NCBI GenBank assembly: GCA_047967505.1
Contig: CM106540.1
Length of the DNA: 64,000 nucleotides
From: Dipteris shenzhenensis
Taxonomy: Eukaryota; Polypodiophyta; Polypodiopsida; Gleicheniales
Strand: one strand, 5' to 3'
This document shows positions 36,636-47,214 of this stretch, piece by piece. The stretch's first letter is position 1. Each line of letters begins with the position of its first letter. The notes beneath the pieces were generated by a model that was given only the letters and a program-made list of their open reading frames with translations, made no database searches and had not been told where the DNA came from. The translations under genes were made by a program, and so were the position numbers.

Positions 36636-36798
36636 TACATCATTGCAGCCATGCTGGGAAGGTATGTTCCAAGAGGTGGTTGCAGAGTCCTGGATCTCAG
36701 TATTCATGAGGGAAGGAACTTGTATTACTATCCAAATGATGTTGCTGAAGTCGTGGCTATTGCTGACCAGAAGAACTTTGAAGTCGTGAAAAATCAAG
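36636..36798 (+). CDS. Methyltransferase gene, exon with SAM motif I
   Basis: The acceptor tgcag ends at 36635 and the donor gtattg starts at 36799, enclosing 54 codons plus one base. The product YIIAAMLGRYVPRGGCRVLD is followed by LSIHEGRNLYYYPNDVAEVV and AIADQKNFEVVKNQ. This is the start of a Rossmann-fold class I SAM-dependent methyltransferase (UbiE/METTL7-like): 'RVLDLGxGxGRNLxYYP' is motif I and the 'EVVAI' strand is motif II. Motif I here reads LDLSIHEGRN, so the first glycines of the GxG loop are replaced, which is unusual and could weaken cofactor binding. The exon ends in phase 1, exactly matching the exon at 51637. A gypsy RT scrap lies 150 bases further on. Confidence 0.75.
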
Positions 36799-36949
36799 GT
36801 ATTGCTCAACATTTGAAAATGGCTCGACAAGAAGCCTGTATGGAATGAGTCAATTGTATAATCTGCAAGGGCTTCGTTTATGTTCTTATGAAAGCTTCTT
36901 GAGAGAGTTTTTGAAGTAATTTTGAAGACAAAATTAAGTTGCACACATT

Positions 36950-37075
36950 CCCCCCCAATCGTAGTTGTGCTGAAGAAAAGCAGCTAGTTGAGAGTCTGCG
37001 CAGACTACTGGAAGCTCAATGAACAGATAATCAAGACCGTTGGACTCCTTATTTGGTGGCTAACAGGTGGGACAT
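36950..37075 (+). pseudogene. Ty3/gypsy reverse transcriptase scrap
   Basis: A short plus-strand frame reads PPIVVVLKKSS, a stop, then LRVCADYWKLNEQIIKT, matching the 'SPIVVVxKKDGxxRxCVDYRKLN' region of gypsy RT. Nothing else of the element was found on either side. Confidence 0.65.
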
Positions 37076-37079
37076 GGAC

Positions 37080-38140
37080 CCTATATATCAAACAATGATA
37101 TGATGTAGATGATCACAAAAATCATTTATCTTGCAAGAGTACATGCAAGGTGACTAATACAAGAGATAAGGCCTGGTATGCCCTTATCTCCTTGATCTAC
37201 AGTTCTTTTTCTAGGTGTGAGATAGGGAGCTAGTAGGTAGTTATGTTAGGCTCTGCCTAAACAGCCCAATTTACACGTGCTATCCTTTGGGTGCCGTATC
37301 GGAGCATAACAAACTCTCTACTTATGGTAGAACTTGTGACAGGGGGCAAGGGGGTGCTTGTAGGTTTGTGTATGCATGCATAGTTGCAGTTGCTTAGAAT
37401 TGGTGTCTATCTCGAGGGGAGTGAGCCCAAGGCCATGAAGAATTGACTCATGTGGACAATGCGATATTCCAACGGCTGTCAGGAGAAGTGGTGACCTGTG
37501 GCAATGGTGGTTCTTGTGGGGTATGGGGCCATAGCAGTTGTTGGTTGCAGCTAGAAGGTATTGATTCCAACATCTCTCTCTAGGATGATCTTGTGGCTAC
37601 ATGGACACTGGTTGGTGATTGAGAAGATTCCCTTTGAATGCTTGCAACGTGGGCGGTTGGAGTAGTGGCTGTGGTACTTGATGATGATATATATTGGTGT
37701 GAATGCAAGGTCTTATTTTGACATGTGGCCTCATTGTTATTATGTAGTCCATGGTATCAACCTATGGAGGAGGGGATTATTGAGACATAGGTCGCACCCC
37801 TTACTCTCGGGCCTAGCAGCAATTTGCCCCATAGGCGCTTGAGGCACATGTACAAAGGAGCTAATACATAATCCCACATGCAAATTGACTAATACTCTAT
37901 CCTAAGATATAAGGGCTAATATGCCTCTCTCTCCTCAACTTAGATGCCCTAACAAGTGTCGTCGTCCTTTTGATATGCATTCTTCTTCTTGCACTCCCTT
38001 ACCAAGTGTTCATGTTCATCACAGTAGAAACATTTATTTTTCTCCTTTTCCCTTTATCTTAAGACTCCTCCTTGCTTATATTTTTATTGTCCTTCTTGGG
38101 ATTACCCTTGCTAGGCCTGCCCATACCTTTTGCCCTTCGT
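37080..38140. other. Intronic, unassigned
   Basis: No gene or domain was recognised. At 37747 'atggtatcaacc' recalls a decayed tRNA-Met PBS on the plus strand, but there is no supporting LTR. Confidence 0.4.
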
Positions 38141-38142
38141 AG

Positions 38143-38376
38143 TGTGAGAAGTGCAGCGGAAATGAACATAAATGGAGAGAGAGAGCACATCTCACACACT
38201 CCATAGTGAGAGGAGGAGAAAGAAACAAGAGAACTGCAAGTGATCTCTGGCAAAAGCCCCTCTACACTTGGGGGAAAACATATGCACAACAGGTTGCTCA
38301 AGAGCTCCAGAGGATTGCTCAACAGCCACAACCAAGAGATTAGAAATGAGGGCTGAGGGGGGGCCTATAGAGAGGC
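38143..38376 (-). repeat. LTR copy (pairs with 40412-40650)
   Basis: The segment starts TGTGAGAAGTGCAGCGG and matches 40412 onward along its length ('gatctctggcaaaagcccct', 'ttgctcaacagccacaacca', 'gaaatgaggctgaggggggcctat' types), with substitutions and a shorter GA run. The partner adjoins a minus-strand PBS, so this is the 3' LTR position of the same minus-strand element, cut off at about 38376 where gypsy gag sequence begins. Confidence 0.75.
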
Positions 38377-39085
38377 AACAAAAGCTAGACCAAGAGACGA
38401 TGCTTCTCCAACACAAACAGATGTTGGCCGCTATGCAGGCAAGTTTGAGCCTAGCAGCCATCATCGCCACAGCTTCGTCATCGACAAAGGTAACACCACT
38501 CACTCGGTCCACTCCAAATTTTGTTAAGTATGATGGTAAGTGTGACCATTCAGCAATTTTGCAATTTATTCATTAGTTTGTAGCTCATTTCCCGTTAGCG
38601 CGGATTCAAGATGAGCAAGACAAAGTCCACCTCGCAGCCCCTCATCTTATGGGTGAGGCGGTGACTCGGTGGCAACATTGGGCTAGTAAGCATACTGACT
38701 CAACAACGTTTAAGACAAATTTCATTTGGGCAACGTTTGTGGCCGACCTCAAAGCCTGTTTTCTCCCACCCCAATATATGCTTAACTTGGAGGATGAGTT
38801 TTCTCGTCTCTCCCAGAATGGTTTGCCTGTGTTGACATACAGTAACAAGGTCATCACGCTGGCGTAGTAGTTGGGCGTAACGGAGAGCACCAAGATGAAG
38901 CAATTCATTCGAGGATTGGACACCAACGTCTGTTATACCATTCGGAACTTCGACTTGTCAGATTATGAGTGGGCGCTGACTCGCGCATAGAATCAAGAGA
39001 TGATGCTAAACAAGGGAAAGCCCAAGCAGGTCCAGAAAGATTCCAAAGCCCCGCAAAAGTCAAACAACATAGCAGGTAAGGATCC
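38377..39085 (+). pseudogene. Ty3/gypsy gag, plus strand
   Basis: The frame starts with a Gln/Ala-rich segment (QQKLDQETMLLQHKQM, then LAAMQASLSLAAI) and continues FVKYDGKCDHSAILQFIH, a stop, then FPLARIQDEQDKVHLAAPHL and MGEAVTRWQHWA. FKTNFIWATFVADLKACFLP and LEDEFSRLSQNGLPVLTYSN follow. From about 38890, MKQFIRGLDTNVCYTIRN and a basic linker (GKPKQVQKDSKAPQKS) complete the gag core. These match the Retrotrans_gag pattern (WW/W-x-W, then FLRGL). Four in-frame stops are present (one after FIH, a pair after ITLA, one after LTRA). It lies between two LTR copies of an element facing the other way, so it is a nested or recombined fragment. Confidence 0.75.
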
Positions 39086-39338
39086 GAATCGACAACCAGT
39101 TTTTTCCTTTGGATCTGCCAGATTATAATGTCCAAACAAAATACATATTGATAACATATTGCCACCTGAGTCAGCGGGAACTCCTTGTGGCTTGAGGTCC
39201 TGCCTGAAAGCTTGCCTCGATGAAAGACTCCCTTCCTATTGCACTTGACCAGTAGGTACTGTTGCGACAAACAAGCAAGCAAGCAATCCTCCATCTGGAT
39301 CCGGAAAGCTGGCCGGCAGCGCATCCTGCCTTGTGCTA

Positions 39339-40141
39339 CTAGAAGGCTAGAGTATACATCGTTGCGACAGTAACACTGTCTAACTGGGTACTGATCTCCT
39401 CACTGTTCCTTTGGGGACACTGTCGCCGCCAATAATGACCTTTCTGGCCAAAGCAATTACATGTACAGGATGCCTTGAGTGCTTCTCGTTCTTCTACTAT
39501 TGACTGCTTCTGTCCTTTCTGCTCATCTGACAAAGCCTTAGGTAGTCTTTCATAGGTACGATCTTTAAATCGCTTCTCCAGGTCAGGCACCATTGGGACC
39601 AATTCCTCCTAGGTCAATGCATTCATCCTTCCACTTGTGGTCAAGGACGAATAAAAAGCCCCCCATACTGAGAGGATAACTGGGACGAGAGTTATGGCCA
39701 TGTCCTCGGACGATATATCTGCTTCCCTGCCCGGAGGATCTCTTGTTGAATATCTTGTAACTTGTTGGTGTGCTCCCGTATCGATGAAGACTTCTTGGGA
39801 TCCAACCAAACGCAGATACTCTTGGCCATTGTCATGTGCTTCACGTGATCAATCACCTGAGGAGTACAACTAAGGAAAATAAATGATCTTACCCTTGCAT
39901 TGACATGGTCCTAGAGCTGAGATAGGGACTCGGCCTCCTTTTGCTCCAGGATGCCAAGATTGGATGCACGGGGATCGGGTTTGGCAACTCCTATCAATAT
40001 GAAATCTGCCAAATCATATGACTGTAACACAGACTCCCTCATTATCCGCCAGACTCTGTAGTTGAGTTCATCCAACTGACGGTCAATCAGGAACGTGGGC
40101 AAAATTGGGATTTTTGTCTTGTTCTCTGCCATCTCGAACAA
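39339..40141 (-). pseudogene. Copia-like gag with degenerate zinc knuckle, minus strand
   Basis: From 40141 the minus strand reads MFEMAENKTKIPILPTFLID and RQLDELNYRVWRIMRESVLQ, then DLADFILIGVAKPDP, a copia-type gag start ('LxxxNYxxWxxxMRxxL'). After a stop, VNARVRSFIFLSCTPQVIDHV and MTMAKSIW continue the gag fold ('xxAxxxIxxxxxxxxxxxVxxxxTAKEIWxxL'). At about 39490-39420, CNCFGQKGHYWRRQC stands for the CCHC knuckle with changed spacing. Frameshifts separate the parts. It lies 260 bases inside the PBS at 40400-40411, the correct place for gag. Confidence 0.7.
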
Positions 40142-40399
40142 AGAGAGAGCTGAATTGAAAGAGAAGGTGGATGAGACAGAAGCTGACAGCCCAATTTACT
40201 TTCACTCCTCGCTATCCGTCCCTTGAGAACACACCTCTGATCTGAAAAATCCCTTCAAAGTTGGCCCTTGCTGGGCACCCGAACAGTCCACTCCTTGCAC
40301 ACGCTCCTCCTCAAAGACATCTCCGAACAGCACCCTAAACCTGCTCTCTGTATGCTGGCTCAACACTCCCTCCGCTCCTTGAGTCTCTAGCTAACTGTG

Positions 40400-40411
40400 G
40401 CTCTGATACCA
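40400..40411 (-). other. Primer binding site of minus-strand LTR element
   Basis: Complement of TGGTATCAGAGC, the initiator tRNA-Met primer site. The LTR begins directly beside it at 40412 with TGTGAGAATTGCAG, and gag follows on the other side. Confidence 0.85.
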
Positions 40412-40443
40412 TGTGAGAATTGCAGTGGAAATGAAAAGAAATG

Positions 40444-40483
<40 letters not shown>

Positions 40484-40945
40484 ACCTCACACACACCACA
40501 CTGAGGGGAAGAGAGAAACAAGAGAATTGCGAAGTGATCTCTGGCAAAAGCCCCTCTACACCTGGGGGGAAACCTCTGCACAAAGGCTGCTCGAGCTCCA
40601 CAGGACTGCTCAACAGCCACAACCAAGACATCGGAAATGAGGCTGAGGGGGGCCTATAAATAGCCCCCAGCCCCTCCCTAGTCGTCTGGTAGCCCAGGGC
40701 TGACTCTTAAGTGGGCCCACTGCAGCACCTAGGGCTGGGCACACAGCCCTACAAATGGGCTCCTAGGGGGCCGACCCCCTGACCTACAAGTAGGGCTCCA
40801 CAAGGCCCTATATCAGGGCTGCACCCCTGCTCAGCTGAACACAAGCCCTTTAGGGCCGACTGGTAGCCCTGCAAGAGCGCCAACTGGCTGCTCTCCTACA
40901 TGCCCTATAAGTGCTGCCCACACAGCCATCTGCTGCCTCGAATGG
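40412..40945 (-). repeat. 5' LTR of minus-strand element
   Basis: The PBS-proximal edge is certain (40412). The GA microsatellite at 40447-40482 lies inside. On the minus strand 'ctatttatagg' (complement of about 40655-40665) is a likely TATA box. GC-rich sequence with repeated 'ccgac/cagggct' phrases continues to about 40945, where the 41-43 kb repeat family begins. The outer edge was not identified. Confidence 0.6.
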
Positions 40946-40947
40946 GC

Positions 40948-41503
40948 TTAGCCTTCTCCTTTAGTGCTAGCCTTCGTCATGGTTGAGTCTACCCTTAACC
41001 TCCGGAATGCCGACAGAAACTCAATACGAAGACTTTGTATAAATGGATGCTCAAGTATGTGTGGGCGTGTGGATTTGTAAGTGTGAGCATATTTTTATGC
41101 TATGGTCTACACCCACTATTGGGCGTTGATGACGTCAGTGGGAGTGTCATAGCAGCTAGTCCTTGCTATGCGTGATGGAGTTTATGGTTTTTAACCTTAT
41201 GAGTGACTATCATGAGATTGAAATTGCACTATGTTGTGTTTTTAGAGGATGTGTTTGGGAGTGTTCCTGGATTCATCTAGGTATATGCTTTTGCCGTATT
41301 AGCGGACATGCAAATTTCACCTTGTGAATTTTTCGTCCATGTTGCGGTCTGTTGGTAGTGCAAAAATTCTTTTCATCTTAAATGGTGCGTTGCCCTATCA
41401 GCTAGATTTAGATGCTCGTTTGGGAGAGACTAGAATGAATTCGTTTAGACTTCACAAGGAGTTGTAGCTTGAATGAAGAGATTTTGGAATACTTTTTGAT
41501 TAG
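40948..41503. repeat. Dispersed/tandem repeat family, copy A (about 556 bp)
   Basis: Starts 'ttagccttctcctttagtgc' and ends 'gaatactttttgattag'. It is repeated at 41979-42665 and, in part, at 42663-42978. No coding capacity was recognised. The shared phrases include 'ctatggtctacacccact', 'attgcactatgttgtgtttt' and 'gccgtattagcggacatgca'. Confidence 0.85.
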
Positions 41504-41978
41504 CTGTTATGCTTAAGCTGAGGTAACGTGACCTCGGAAGGGTCAGTAGACATTTTTCCTCTAGAGGATCAATGTTTGTATTATATTTTATTGGGCTTCA
41601 TGTAACTGGTCAAAGGAATCAATGTCAAGGTCCTTGATGAGGGTGACAAGGCATTGACTAGATGGGTCTAAGGCTATGGGTCTTAAATGCATTAAATGTG
41701 TAAATGTGCCTAGGGGCAAGTGAATTAATCGATATCCCAAGAGAGGGATATATAATGATGCATTTAAGAGGTACCCTAGAATGATGCCATGTGGCAGACT
41801 AGATCCATCTAGGAAATTGTGGGCTCTGTGGTCTAAGCATGCAGGTACTTCAATGTGTATGAGTTTTTTGGAGCTTGCTTGGCTACGGAGGTTGGCTGGA
41901 TGGAACAATAAGCATGCCATCGCTTGTGAATTCAAGAATTGCTTTCAGATTTTGAGTGAGAGATTTTAAGCTTAACAT
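41504..41978. other. Spacer between repeat copies A and B
   Basis: No domain was recognised. Short open frames on both strands (for example 41588-41935 minus) appear to be chance. Confidence 0.4.
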
Positions 41979-42665
41979 TAGCCTTCTCCTTTAGTGCTAG
42001 CCTTCGTCATGGCTGAGTCTACCCTTCACCTCCGGAGTGCTGACAGAAACTCTGTACGAAGACTTTGTATAAATGGATGCTCTAGTATGTGTGGGTGTGT
42101 GGATTTGTATGTGTGAGAGCATATTTTATACTATGGTCTACACCCACTGTTGGGCGCTGATCACGTTAGTGTGGATGTCATCATAGCTAGTCCCTGCTAT
42201 GTGTGATGGTGTTTATGGTTTTCAACCTTAGGAGTGACTAGATTGAAACTGCACTATGTTGTGTTTTTAGAGGAAGTTTGGGAATGTTCTTGGATTGATC
42301 ATGTTAGTGTGGATGTCATCGTAGCTAGTCCCTGCTATGTTGATGGTGCTTATGGTTTTCAACCTTACGAGTGACTAGATTGAAACTGCACTATGTTGTG
42401 TTTTTAGAGGATAAGTTTGGGAATGTTCTTGGATTTATCTAGGTATATGTTTTTGCCGTATTAGCGGACATGCAAATTTCACCTTGTGAAGTTTTCGTCC
42501 ATGTTGCGGCTTGTTGGTATTGCGATAATTCTTTCTATCTTAAATGGTGCGTTGCCCTATCAGCTAGATTTAGAGGCTCGTTTGGGAGAGACTAAAATGA
42601 AATTGTTTAGACTTCACAAGCAGTTGTAGCTTGAATGAAGAGATTTTGGACTACTTTTTGATTAG
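41979..42665. repeat. Repeat family, copy B with internal duplication
   Basis: Same start and end as copy A. A segment of about 138 bp ('tgatca-gttagtgtggatgt ...') is duplicated inside it (42158-42295 and 42296-42430), which accounts for its greater length. Confidence 0.85.
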
Positions 42666-42978
42666 CCTTCGTCATGGCTGAGTGTGCCCTTCACCTCCAG
42701 AGTGCTGACATAAATTCTGTACGAAGACTTTGTATAAATGGATGCTCAAGTATGTGTGGGTGTGTGGATTTGTATGTGTGAGCATATTTTTATACTATGG
42801 TCTACACCCACTGTTGGGCGCTCATGACGTCAGTGGGGATGCCATAGTAGCTAGTCCCGGCTATGCATGATGGAGTTTATGGTTTTGAACCTTATGAGTG
42901 ACTATCATGAGATTGAGATTGCACTATGTTGTGTTTTTAGAGGATGAGTTTGGGAATGTTCCTAGATTCATCTAGGTA
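42663..42978. repeat. Repeat family, copy C (5' half)
   Basis: Begins directly at the end of copy B with 'tagccttcgtcatggctgag' and ends at 'catctaggtaaatgct', about where copy A continues with 'catctaggtatatgctttt'. It is therefore truncated. Confidence 0.85.
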
Positions 42979-42979
42979 A

Positions 42980-44085
42980 ATGCTCCACTGGGCCGACTCC
43001 TCTTGCCCTGTGCGCCTCACAACGGGGCTGGTGCTTGGCAGCAAGTGGACCTGGAAGGACCTTTCTCTCCTACTCTAACCTCACAGGGGGCGGGCACACC
43101 CACAACATAGGCCCTCTCTCATCGACCCTAGCCTCACACTGGGCCGCACACCCACAAGCACTGGCCCTCTCTCACTAAGGTTACATGAGGACATGTTGAC
43201 CTCCAATAGCTAGATGCTATACATGCATTGTCATCTTTTCCTTGAACATCTTTGCTGTTGTCATCTTGCTGTCAAATCTTTTGAAGCTTCATGGAACCTT
43301 GATCAGCAAGAGCATCACTAGTGCATGCATATCCACCATTTGGCCCTGTTTACCAAGTGGTGTTTGACGACCTTGACCGTATGTCCTTCCTCCATCCTTA
43401 TTGTAAACAATTGGTTTTGAAGATTGAGCACACTTGTGGAGTTGCTCGTCTCATATGTCTCCTTCATAGTAGTCTAGGTTTAAAGATCTGTGTTTGCTAA
43501 TTGGATGTAAGGGACTACCATTGTCCCAATAATTATGGAAAGTGCCTTGGCATCCTTGTCTTCCCACCCTTTAACCTCTCCTAAGTCTGTATGTGTTACA
43601 ATCTTGCATGTAACATCAACCATATATTTAGGCTTGAGGTTCAAAACCACAGTGATCTTCCAAATTCTCCTTGCCACCAATGGCTCCGAATCTTCACCTT
43701 GCACAAGGAATAGCTGGTTTTGCCGATTTGTCTACCTCATTGAAGTTAGGAATAGGCATATGCAAAGCCATAAGAAGATGGGAAAGTGGAACAAACTGAC
43801 ATTGGATACCTTGCCCCAAATTTGGCACAAAGGCACCCTCAACTTATAGTTGTCTTCAATTGAACAAATGCCTGTTTCCTTCAGTTGTTGGAGTAGATTT
43901 CTTGACTAAAACATCTGCATTTTGATATCATGTGAGAGAGTACAACATCAAAACTCTATGATCCTTGCAACGGATTAAGGATCCTCACGATTCTACATCT
44001 TACTGATAACATGTGCGCACACTCAAGTTTAGAATATACAAAGGTACATATGCAAGCCAAAATGTATTACAATGCATGGAATGGT
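42980..44085. other. Intronic, unassigned
   Basis: Between 43060 and 43180 a phrase of the type 'cctcacaNNgggNNgNNcacacccaca' plus 'ggccctctctca' occurs twice. The remainder shows no domain. Confidence 0.4.
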
Positions 44086-45278
44086 CAAGTACAAGAGAAG
44101 CTCCATGTAGACAGCTAAAGTATTACTCTCACACAAGCTTCAAAACTGAGCTCAAGGCAACTGCCAAGATCTGCTTCTAACTCATCTGGTACTCTGTCCT
44201 CTGCATTCCTTCAGAGGATTTTGCATATCAGTGAGAATGGGCCAAAGGTCTTCGAAAATGGCATATAATGTAAATGATGTTTTGGAGTTCTCACCCAGGA
44301 GGTTAAGTTAGATGGTACCAACTATTCTGGTGAAGCTTTATGGTAAAAAATCTGTTGGTTGCAAAGAATTTATGGGGATATGTCAATGGGGATGAACCTT
44401 GTCCTGCAGATATCGCACATGCCACAGTAGGCAGAGGTGGACATCAAGCTGTTGGAGTGTGGACAGCAGCTGCAGAATCTCTAGCTCCCACACAAGATCA
44501 GAGGAGGTGAGATTCATGTGATGCTCAAGCCTTTATATCAGTCGAGATCCCCCTCACATCTATTCATGCAGGACTTTGCAACGTGCATGGAGATTCTTGA
44601 GACCATGTATCAGGCCAAGAATGAGGCAAGAGTTTCTTTTCTCAAGAAGGAGCTTGAGAATTTAAAGGTGACATCATGGCTGATCATCTTAGAAAGACGT
44701 GAGACCTACAGAACTTTTCACACTTCTCTTACTTTGTCTTTGAGGGGTAATGCTCACCATGACGAAGGAGAAGGCAGAAATCCAAGTTCTTTTCAGACAA
44801 AGCCTACTTCAGGACAGCAGTCAAATAAAGCAAATGTTGATGCAGGGCATCCCAATGAAATGCCACTACTGTAAAAAGCTAGGTTACTATACACGTGAAT
44901 GTAGAAGAAAAGTAGAAAGACTCAGGTTTGGTTGTTGATTCCTCTACTGCTATAAAGCTGATGATTCGGCTAACTTTGTGCAGGATGAGTGGGCTTTGTT
45001 GGTTTGCAGCTATGATGCATCACATGAGCACATGTCCCTGAATGTGAATGAAAATTAGTCACGTATGTTACTTTGAGTGGAGCTTCATGACATATCACCT
45101 CTAGGAGGGATTTGTTCAGGTCTTTGAGGGCTGATCCAGCTGGTTAAAAGGTCGCTTGTGCTAATAATTTTGCCTATTGAGTTTAAGCCATAAGTGACAT
45201 AACTCGTACTGCTGCTGATGGTAAAGGTTTGTGCATTTCAGATGTGTTATTTGTGCCAAGTATGAAGGAAAATCTGTT
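44086..45278 (+). pseudogene. Ty1/copia gag to protease, tandem unit 1
   Basis: Starts 'caagtacaagagaagctcca' and carries a copia gag: LFMQDFATCMEILETMYQ, then EARVSFLKKELENLKV. A zinc knuckle at about 44855-44900 reads CHYCKKLGYYTREC, with His replaced by Tyr. The start of the protease region is present (equivalent to 'SHMxxTxSGASRHITSRRDLF') but has lost bases. Compared with unit 2 it lacks about 90 bases after LERR and about 100 bases before the knuckle. It ends where unit 2 begins, with 'aaaatctgttc'. Confidence 0.75.
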
Positions 45279-46592
45279 CAAGTACAAGAGAAGCTCCATG
45301 TAGACAGCTAAAGTGTTACTCTCACACAAGCTTCAACTGCCAAGATCTGCTTAACTCATCTGGTACTCTTTGTCCTCTGCATTCCTTCAGAGGATTTTGT
45401 ATATCAGTGAGAATGGGCCAAAGGTCTTCGGAAATGGCATATATATGTAAATGATGATTTTGGAGTTCTCACCCAGGAGGTTTAGATGGTACCAACTATT
45501 CTGTGTGAAGCTTTATGGTAAAAAATCTGTTGGTTGCAAAGAATAGGGATGAACCTTGTCCTGCAGATATCGCACATGCCACAGTAGGCAGAGGTGGACA
45601 TCAAGCTGTTGGAGTGTGGACAGCAGCTGCAGAATCACACAAGATCAGAGGAGGTGAGATTCATGCGATGCTCAAGCCTTTATATCAGTCGAGATCCCCC
45701 TCAGATCTATTCATGCAGGGCTTTGTAACGTGCATGAAGATTCTTGAGACCATGTATCAGGCCAAGAATGAGGCAAGAGTTTCTTTTCTCAAGAAGGAGC
45801 TTGAGAATTTAAAGGTGACAGCATGGCTGATCATCTTAGAAAGACCCAGGATCTTCAAGAGCAGCTCCTAAGTATTGATGAAGTCATTCCTGAGAAGGAC
45901 CTGATCTCGAGGATATTGTGAGACCTACAGAACTTTTCACACTTCTCTTTCTTTGTCTTTGAGGGGTAATGCTCAACTCCTGAAGTTCGAGGAGCTAGTG
46001 AGTTTATTGTTGCAAGAGGAACAAAGAAGGAAGAATAAATCTTCCTCAATGCATGGCAATGATAAGGCATTTGGTGCCATGACAAAGGCGAAGGCAGAAA
46101 TCCAAGTGCTTTTCAGATAAAGCCTACTTCAGGACAGCAGTCAAATAAAGCAAATGTTGATGCAGGGCATCCCAATGAAATGCCACTACTGTAAAAAGCT
46201 AGGTTACTATAAACGTGAATGTAGAAGAAAAGGAGAAAGAATCAGGTTTGGTTGTTGATTCTTCTACTGCTATAAAGCTGATGACTCGGCTAACTTTGTG
46301 CAGGATGAGTGGGCTTTGTTGGTTTGCAGCTATGATGCATCACATGAGCACATGTCCCTGAATGTGAATGAAAATTAGTCACATATGTTACTTTGACAGC
46401 GGAGCTTCAAGACATATCACCTCTAGGAGGGATTTGTTCAGGGCTGATCCAGCTGGTTAAAAGGTCGCTTGTGCTGATAATTTTGCCTATTGAGTTTAAG
46501 CCTTAAGTGACATAACTCCTACTGCTGCTGATGGTAAAGGTTTGTGCATTTCGGATAAGTTATTTGTGCCAAGTATAAATGAAAATCTGTTC
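45279..46592 (+). pseudogene. Ty1/copia gag to protease, tandem unit 2
   Basis: Direct repeat of unit 1 and more complete. The gag core LFMQGFVTCMKILETMYQ continues, after a frameshift, into LLSIDEVIPEKDLISRIL and LQNFSHFSFFVFEG, as in copia gag. The knuckle is CHYCKKLGYYKREC. The protease motif survives as CYFDSGASRHITSRRDLF (about 46390-46440), with the catalytic DSGAS intact. Frameshifts and stops interrupt the reading frame. It flows into the pre-integrase segment at 46735. Confidence 0.75.
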
Positions 46593-46734
46593 TCAGTTTT
46601 GTCTTTGCAAAGCAAGGTATGCTGTAAACTTTAAGGATGATAGATGCATAGTTAGGGATAGAGAGAAAGACTACATGATAGTCACGTCTAGCATTGAACC
46701 AGGGCTTGTATAATTTGGTCTCTTTTGAGAAAAG

Positions 46735-47110
46735 GGGCAGGATGCATGTATGGTTGCTATAGCATCTATGTTTGCCTTGTATCAGGCAGAGTTATGGCAC
46801 GCTAGGTTTGGGCCTGTGAATTATGGGAGCCTAATGCTGTTATAGATACATGGTATGGTACAGAATATGCCTCATGTAAAGATGCCACCAAAGCATGTGT
46901 GTGAAGGGTGCTTCTGGGCTAAAATACACAGGAATACTGCTCCAAAGGATGGGTCAGTAAGAGCTGTTAAGAAATTGCAGCTCATTCACAGTGATGTATG
47001 TGGTCCATGTGGACACCATCTTTTAAAGAATCTATATTTTGTAACCTTTATAGATCATTTCTTCATATTTTCTAGAAAGCAACGTTCCAACTTCATGAAA
47101 AGTTGTATAG
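46735..47110 (+). pseudogene. Ty1/copia pre-integrase and integrase start
   Basis: LYQAELWHARFGPVNYGSLM (about 46780-46840) is the GAG-pre-integrase motif. VKMPPKHVCEGCFWAKIHRN contains the C-x2-C of the integrase zinc finger. LQLIHSDVCGPCGHHLLKN and LYFVTFIDHFF carry the first catalytic Asp region ('HSDVCGPM...YFVTFIDDxSR'). The domain then breaks off. It continues the polyprotein of unit 2. Confidence 0.8.
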
Positions 47111-47214
47111 TTATGTTAGCCTTTCAACCCACAATAAATTCCTTAGCTGGATTCAAGTCTGAATATGCCTCTAAGCTAGTCGAAAGCCCTAAAACCCAAT
47201 TCAGCCTCTTCTGA

